The position numbers and the translations under genes are program-made. DNA of 64,000 nt from Bacillus sp. REN16 (lineage in GTDB: Bacteria > Bacillota > Bacilli > Bacillales > Bacillaceae_L): assembly GCF_020731355.1 (NCBI RefSeq), contig NZ_JAJFZK010000002.1, forward strand, positions 248,001-312,000, in the 5' to 3' direction. The notes beneath the pieces were generated by a model. It saw nothing but the letters and a program-made list of their open reading frames with translations. It did no database searches and had not been told where the DNA came from. This document shows positions 60,188-64,000 of this stretch, piece by piece. How positions within the stretch are numbered: position 1 is the first letter of the stretch; each line of letters begins with the position of its first letter.

Positions 60188-61498
60188 CTACTTGTTATAC
60201 CGTTTTCGTTTTGTTGAGGACGGTATGTTTAATTGGTCACGGTATTTTGCGATTGTTCGTCTCGATACAAGAATACCATGTTCCTCTTCAAGTATACTGA
60301 CAATTTCCTGGTCTGACAAAGGCTTTTGTTTATTTTCCACATCAATCATCTGTTTCATTATATTTCTTACTTGTGTTGAGGATGTGTCGACTTCCCCTGT
60401 TGTTTGGATATTTCGGCTGAAAAAATATTTCATTTCAAAAATCCCAAATGGCGTTTGCACAAATTTATCCTTAACTGCTCGGCTAACGGTTGATTCATGA
60501 ATTTCAAGAACATCCGCAACCTCACTCATAATCAGCGGTTTTAAATGAGCCGGTCCCTTTATAAAAAAATCCAGTTGCCGGTTAATAATTTCATTCATCA
60601 CATTTTTTAATGTCAATTTTCGTTGTTCCAGGCTTCTCATAATCCATTGGCATTGGTCCACTTTTTCCTGAAGATAAGACTTTGTTTGGGAATCCTTCTC
60701 CTCTAAAAAATGCTGGTAATATTGGATGTTCAACGAAACCTTCGGAAGGTATGAGTCTTGCATGCTCATTGTGACTGCTCCGTCTTCAACCTGAATATCG
60801 AAGTCAGGAACAATGTACTGTGATTCCCCGCCTTGAAAGACAGCACCTGGTCTTGGTTGAAGCGTTTGGATATAGTCAAATACTTGTTGAATATCAAAAA
60901 GCTTTACATTTAGTTCTTTCGCGATTTCCTTCCAGGACTTCTCAGCAAATCGTTCAAAATGGTCCTGCACGATGATTTCAGCTAATCCATTTCGGTTCGG
61001 GAGTGCCTTCAATTGCAGGCACAAACATTCCTGTAAAGACCTTGCACCTACCCCAATCGGATCTAAACCTTGAATAAAGTAAATCGCATTCTCAACGGTT
61101 TCTATATCGACATTCAGATCCTTTGCAATTTCTTCTTCCGGAAAATACAAGTAGCCATTCGTATCAAGCAGCTGGATAATGTACTCAATCGTCCGTTTTC
61201 TCGTTTTGCACATTTTTGTATAAGAAAGCTGAGTTAGCAAATGCTCATATAAGGTTGTTTCTTTTTGGCCAATATAATCAATTGGGTTGGTATACGTATC
61301 TTTTGTCACCTTCGTTTTTTTAGGTCGTTCAAAATCTGCTGATTTAACTTCAATTAGGGGATTTTCTAATGTTTGCTCTTCTAGAAATTTAGTCAAATCC
61401 AAAGTGGAGTATTGTAAAAGTGTGATAGCCTGCGTTAATTCCTTTGTCATGACCAGCTTTAAAGATTGCTGTTGGAAAAGTCCCGTTTGCATATTCAC
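60188..61498 (-). CDS. rpoN: RNA polymerase sigma-54 factor
   Basis: The product has about 436 residues. The GTG at 61498 is chosen because AAGGGGG lies nine bases before it; ATG 61492 is the alternative. Region I is Gln/Leu-rich (QQQSLKLVMTKELTQAITLL), the central core-binding domain has GLDPIGVGARSLQECLCLQL, and the C-terminal RpoN box reads VSRRTIAKYRDQLNIPSS. A helix-turn-helix with EIHESTVSRAVKDKFVQTP precedes it. In Bacillus this factor (SigL) directs levanase, amino-acid and acetoin genes with AAA+ activators. Confidence 0.97.
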   Translation of the reverse strand: MNMQTGLFQQQSLKLVMTKELTQAITLLQYSTLDLTKFLEEQTLENPLIEVKSADFERPKKTKVTKDTYTNPIDYIGQKETTLYEHLLTQLSYTKMCKTRKRTIEYIIQLLDTNGYLYFPEEEIAKDLNVDIETVENAIYFIQGLDPIGVGARSLQECLCLQLKALPNRNGLAEIIVQDHFERFAEKSWKEIAKELNVKLFDIQQVFDYIQTLQPRPGAVFQGGESQYIVPDFDIQVEDGAVTMSMQDSYLPKVSLNIQYYQHFLEEKDSQTKSYLQEKVDQCQWIMRSLEQRKLTLKNVMNEIINRQLDFFIKGPAHLKPLIMSEVADVLEIHESTVSRAVKDKFVQTPFGIFEMKYFFSRNIQTTGEVDTSSTQVRNIMKQMIDVENKQKPLSDQEIVSILEEEHGILVSRRTIAKYRDQLNIPSSTKRKRYNK

Positions 61499-61695
61499 CC
61501 AAGGGTTCCCCCTTTCCATTAAATTGTTCACCTGAAAATGGAAGCGGTTACTTTTTGTTCATCATTTTGAAAACCTTGTTCGGCAGAAGTTATATGTTTT
61601 ATTTTATCTTACTTCTATCGTATCGAAAAAGTTAAATTTTAGCACGCATTTTTATACATTTTTTGAAAGAATCTACCTTAAAGAGGTGATTATTG

Positions 61696-61872
61696 TTGAA
61701 AAAGAATGAAATCATGTACACCGGTCCTATTACTGGAACATTGGACGAAGCAAAAAAGAGTAAAAATAACGAAGAGTTTGCATCGGAGTTTGATCCCATC
61801 CAAACGATGTGGGCTGTGAATCCGGTTGACGAAGATGTGTATGATGGAACATTGGGGTATAAGGATAACTAA
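61696..61872 (+). CDS. Small acidic hypothetical protein
   Basis: A TTG at 61696 stands seven bases after AGAGGTG. The 58-residue product begins MKKNEIMYTGPITGTLDEA and ends DEDVYDGTLGYKDN. It is acidic, with no membrane segment. A strong terminator follows at once, supporting it as a real gene. No family is recognised. It is divergent from rpoN. Confidence 0.75.
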   Translation: MKKNEIMYTGPITGTLDEAKKSKNNEEFASEFDPIQTMWAVNPVDEDVYDGTLGYKDN

Positions 61873-61878
61873 AGGCAG

Positions 61879-61920
61879 AAGTGGTATATCGGCAGGGCTG
61901 CGGTATACCACTTTTTGTTT
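61879..61920 (+). terminator. Terminator of the small acidic protein gene
   Basis: AAGTGGTATA and TATACCACTT form a ten-base stem around a G/C-rich loop, followed by TTTGTTT. Confidence 0.88.
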
Positions 61921-61956
61921 GATTGGAATAGAATGGGCGCTAAATGGGGGTATCTT

Positions 61957-62745
61957 ATGGCTATTTGAAGGTTTTTCCAATAGTCTTTTTATATAATGAG
62001 CTTATGATATAGGTTTTTCCTTTTCCATCCAATAGTGTAATCATATATGCGGTATATGCCATGGCTTTTTCAAGATTTATCCAATAGTCTTTTTATATAA
62101 TAGGCTTATGATATAGGTTTTTCCTTTTCCATCCAATAGTGTAATCATATACGTGGTATATGCCATGGCTTTTTCAAGATTTATCCAATAGTCCTTTCAT
62201 ATAATGGGATTATGATATCAGTTTTTCCATTTCTATCCAATAGTGTAATCATATATGCGGTATAGCCATGGCTTTTTCAAGATTTATCCAATAGTCTTTT
62301 TATATAATAGGCTTATGATATAGGTTTTTCCATTTCCATCCAATTGTGTAATCATATACGTGGTATTTGCCATGGCTTTTTCAAGATTTATCCAATAGTC
62401 TTTTTATATAATAGGCTTATGATATAGGTTTTTCCATTTCCATCCAATTGTGTAATCATATACGTGGTATTTGCCATGGCTTTTTCAAGATTTATCCAAT
62501 AGTGCTTTCATATAATGGGCTTATTATATAGGTTTTTCCTTTTCCATCCAATAGTGTAATCATATACGTGGTATATGCCATGGCTTTTTCAAGATTTATC
62601 CAATAGTGCTTTCATATAATGGGCTTATTATATAGGTTTTTCCTTTTCCATCCAATAGTGTAATCATATACGTGGTATATGCCATGGCTTTTTCAAGATT
62701 TATCCAGTAGTGCTTTCATATCCAAGGTTTATGCAATGGCCTTTT
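61957..62745. repeat. Tandem array of 104-bp units made of two diverged 52-bp halves
   Basis: ATGGCT-type anchors lie at 61957, 62061, 62165, 62268, 62372, 62476, 62580 and 62684, spacings 104, 104, 103, 104, 104, 104, 104. Inside each unit CCAATAG occurs twice, 52 bases apart (for example 62081, 62133, 62185), each time after TTTTTC and an A/T-rich stretch. The first and last units are more diverged. There is no convincing coding frame. The array fills the gap between the small acidic protein gene and tRNA-Arg. Confidence 0.95.
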
Positions 62746-62866
62746 CCGCTTTTTTCCTAAAACATGAACAAATTTATCGTCATGGTTCACAGAATATAAG
62801 TTTACAATTTCCACATAACTTTGGGCATCAATCATAAAACTTTAGCGCTAACCTAAAATTAAATTC

Positions 62867-62895
62867 TTGCATTCATATAGGTTGTATCCTATAAT
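62867..62895 (+). promoter_or_regulatory. Promoter of tRNA-Arg
   Basis: TTGCAT at 62867-62872 and TATAAT at 62890-62895 are separated by exactly 17 bases, 26 bases before the tRNA. Confidence 0.88.
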
Positions 62896-62921
62896 GATGA
62901 GTGCAGTTTACATATAAACAT

Positions 62922-62993
62922 GCCCTCGTAGTGTAGTGGATAGCACAAGAGATTCCGGTTCTCTTATCGTGGGTTCGAATCCTGCCGAGGGCG
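62922..62993 (+). tRNA. tRNA-Arg (anticodon CCG)
   Basis: The acceptor stem is GCCCTCG/CGAGGGC with discriminator G. The anticodon stem AGAGA/TCTCT encloses the loop TTCCGGT with CCG at the anticodon. The T-arm contains GGTTCGAATCC. It has 72 bases and no encoded CCA. B. subtilis also has a single tRNA-Arg near clpP. Confidence 0.96.
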
Positions 62994-63001
62994 CTACATG
63001 G

Positions 63002-63036
63002 AAACCCGTTTCTACCAAAATAGAAACGGGTTTTTT
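63002..63036 (+). terminator. Terminator of tRNA-Arg
   Basis: AAACCCGTTTCTA and TAGAAACGGGTTT form a 13-base stem, with a run of T residues. Confidence 0.93.
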
Positions 63037-63208
63037 CTATATCGAAAACACTAGAACCGTGCCCCTGTTTCTTCCTGCTCAAAAGATATATGTTTAAATC
63101 TCCCCAAATCGGGTAAGATGGATTACGTATGAAATTTTGTTTTTTTCCGTTCCTAAAAAGGTATGGGATAAACGTTTGTAGAATAGTATAAGTTAGTAAA
63201 GCGAAATG

Positions 63209-63238
63209 TTTGACCTTTACTGACCTTAATTGTATGAT
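63209..63238 (+). promoter_or_regulatory. CtsR operator overlapping the clpP promoter
   Basis: TTTGACC-TTT-ACTGACC (63209-63225) is the heptad direct repeat recognised by CtsR, with two mismatches in the second half. TTGACC (63210-63215) inside it is the -35 box and TATGAT (63233-63238) the -10, 17 bases apart. CtsR binding would block clpP until heat or protein stress. Confidence 0.85.
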
Positions 63239-63283
63239 GTAAATACATATCAAGTTTTTATTTTGATTGAAGGAGGAAGTTAA

Positions 63284-63877
63284 ATGAATTTAATCCCTAC
63301 AGTTATTGAGCAAACAAACCGTGGAGAGCGCGCCTATGACATCTACTCACGTTTATTAAAAGACCGTATTATCATGCTTGGAAGTGCGATTGACGATAAT
63401 GTTGCAAACTCAATCGTATCTCAGTTATTGTTTTTAGCAGCTGAGGATCCTGAGAAAGATATATCTTTATACATCAACAGCCCAGGTGGTTCCATTACAG
63501 CTGGTATGGCGATCTATGATACTATGCAATTCATCAAGCCAAAAGTTTCTACTATTTGTATCGGCATGGCTGCATCAATGGGTGCTTTCTTACTTGCTGC
63601 TGGTGAAAAAGGCAAGCGTTTTGCGCTTCCAAACAGTGAAGTAATGATTCACCAACCACTTGGTGGTGCACAAGGGCAAGCAACTGAAATTGAAATCGCA
63701 GCTAAACGTATTCTTTTCCTACGTGAAAAGCTAAACCAAATTTTATCAGAGCGAACTGGCCAACCTTTGGAAGTTCTTCAAAGAGATACAGACCGCGATA
63801 ACTTTATGACAGCTGAAAGAGCAATGGAATACGGATTAATCGACAAAGTCATGTATCCACAAGACAACGCTAAATAA
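63284..63877 (+). CDS. clpP: ATP-dependent Clp protease proteolytic subunit
   Basis: The product has 197 residues. [20 protein letters not shown] is the usual start, [20 protein letters not shown] carries the catalytic Ser and [20 protein letters not shown] the catalytic His; the Asp lies in the C-terminal part near DRDNFM. It forms the 14-subunit chamber used by ClpX, ClpC and ClpE. It has AAGGAGGAAGTTAA before ATG. ClpXP also degrades proteins tagged by tmRNA, linking it to ssrA in this window. Confidence 0.98.
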   Translation: MNLIPTVIEQTNRGERAYDIYSRLLKDRIIMLGSAIDDNVANSIVSQLLFLAAEDPEKDISLYINSPGGSITAGMAIYDTMQFIKPKVSTICIGMAASMGAFLLAAGEKGKRFALPNSEVMIHQPLGGAQGQATEIEIAAKRILFLREKLNQILSERTGQPLEVLQRDTDRDNFMTAERAMEYGLIDKVMYPQDNAK

Positions 63878-63884
63878 GACTACA

Positions 63885-63919
63885 AAAAATCCTCTCACTT
63901 TTGTCGTGAGAGGATTTTA
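63885..63919. terminator. Bidirectional terminator between clpP and crh
   Basis: AAAATCCTCTCAC and GTGAGAGGATTTT form a 13-base stem with a short loop, and both flanks are A/T-rich. Confidence 0.92.
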
Positions 63920-64000
63920 TTATGCTTCTTTTTGTACAAATTCAGCTAATGCTTCAACTGCAGCTTCTTCATCATGTCCTTCTGCAATTAAGGTAACTGT
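63920..64000 (-). CDS. crh: HPr-like protein, probably Crh (C-terminal 26 residues)
   Basis: The stop is at 63920-63922 and the gene runs off the right edge. The visible end reads TVTLIAEGHDEEAAVEALAE then FVQKEA. VTLIA-G-DE and the VQ-E end resemble Crh more than HPr. The gene order near clpP in Bacillus also places crh here. Crh, phosphorylated on Ser-46, is a CcpA cofactor in catabolite repression. The phosphorylation site is outside the window, so HPr cannot be fully excluded. Confidence 0.8.
   Translation of the reverse strand, partial: TVTLIAEGHDEEAAVEALAEFVQKEA

Noticed and set aside
62873-63253. Minus-strand open frame over tRNA-Arg
   Set aside because: It crosses the tRNA and its terminator in antisense and has no family resemblance.

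Overview
The window is low-G+C Firmicute chromosome, almost certainly a spore-forming Bacillaceae. The evidence is a Bacillus-type glycolytic operon headed by cggR, the secG-est-rnr-smpB-ssrA block, the rpoN/clpP/crh/tRNA-Arg neighbourhood, spore genes (spoVA, YhcN/YlaJ, DUF1657, DUF421) and strong AGGAGG ribosome sites. The exact genus cannot be fixed from the sequence alone.

Layout. (1) 1-19900 is a carbohydrate region. A transketolase gene runs off the left edge, followed by a decayed insertion sequence. Then come glpX, dhaL, dhaK and an rpiB-like isomerase, an alcohol dehydrogenase resembling erythritol/L-threitol dehydrogenases, and a five-gene ABC sugar/polyol importer. A rhamnulokinase-like kinase is divergent from a DeoR regulator-aldolase-FGGY kinase-phosphatase operon, and a second DeoR regulator closes the region. 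Together they suggest conversion of a C4 polyol through erythrulose phosphate to erythrose-4-phosphate, which transketolase would consume. Near-identical A/T-rich boxes occur before rpiB, before the solute-binding gene and before the second deoR, so these three are probably one regulon. (2) 20050-23400 is a decaying xanthine dehydrogenase locus. (3) 23400-30100 is a spore region holding a complete seven-gene operon in the spoVA-2mob order, next to YIEGIA-type genes. (4) 30100-39900 holds a cytoplasmic PAS histidine kinase, an MFS transporter, an AraC-controlled set of two Gfo/Idh oxidoreductases and two TIM-barrel isomerases, and a MocR regulator. (5) 40300-42450 holds a thioesterase and a G+C-rich acyl-CoA synthetase. 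(6) 42650-64000 is conserved core: ssrA, smpB, ldh, rnr, est, secG, eno, gpmI, tpiA, pgk, gapA, cggR, rpoN, tRNA-Arg(CCG), clpP and the end of crh.

The most striking feature is the tmRNA gene ssrA (minus strand, 43124-43764). It is split in its T-loop by a 279-nt group I intron that contains no gene. A free-standing single-motif LAGLIDADG endonuclease gene lies just beyond the tmRNA terminator, on the opposite strand. The tmRNA could charge and rescue ribosomes only after self-splicing.

The core region also carries several unexplained intergenic arrays: a 20-bp tandem array of about 32 units before eno, a set of TGTCCGATAT words about 21 bp apart near secG, and a 52/104-bp array before tRNA-Arg. 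Two strongly structured intergenic elements lie inside the glycolytic operon.
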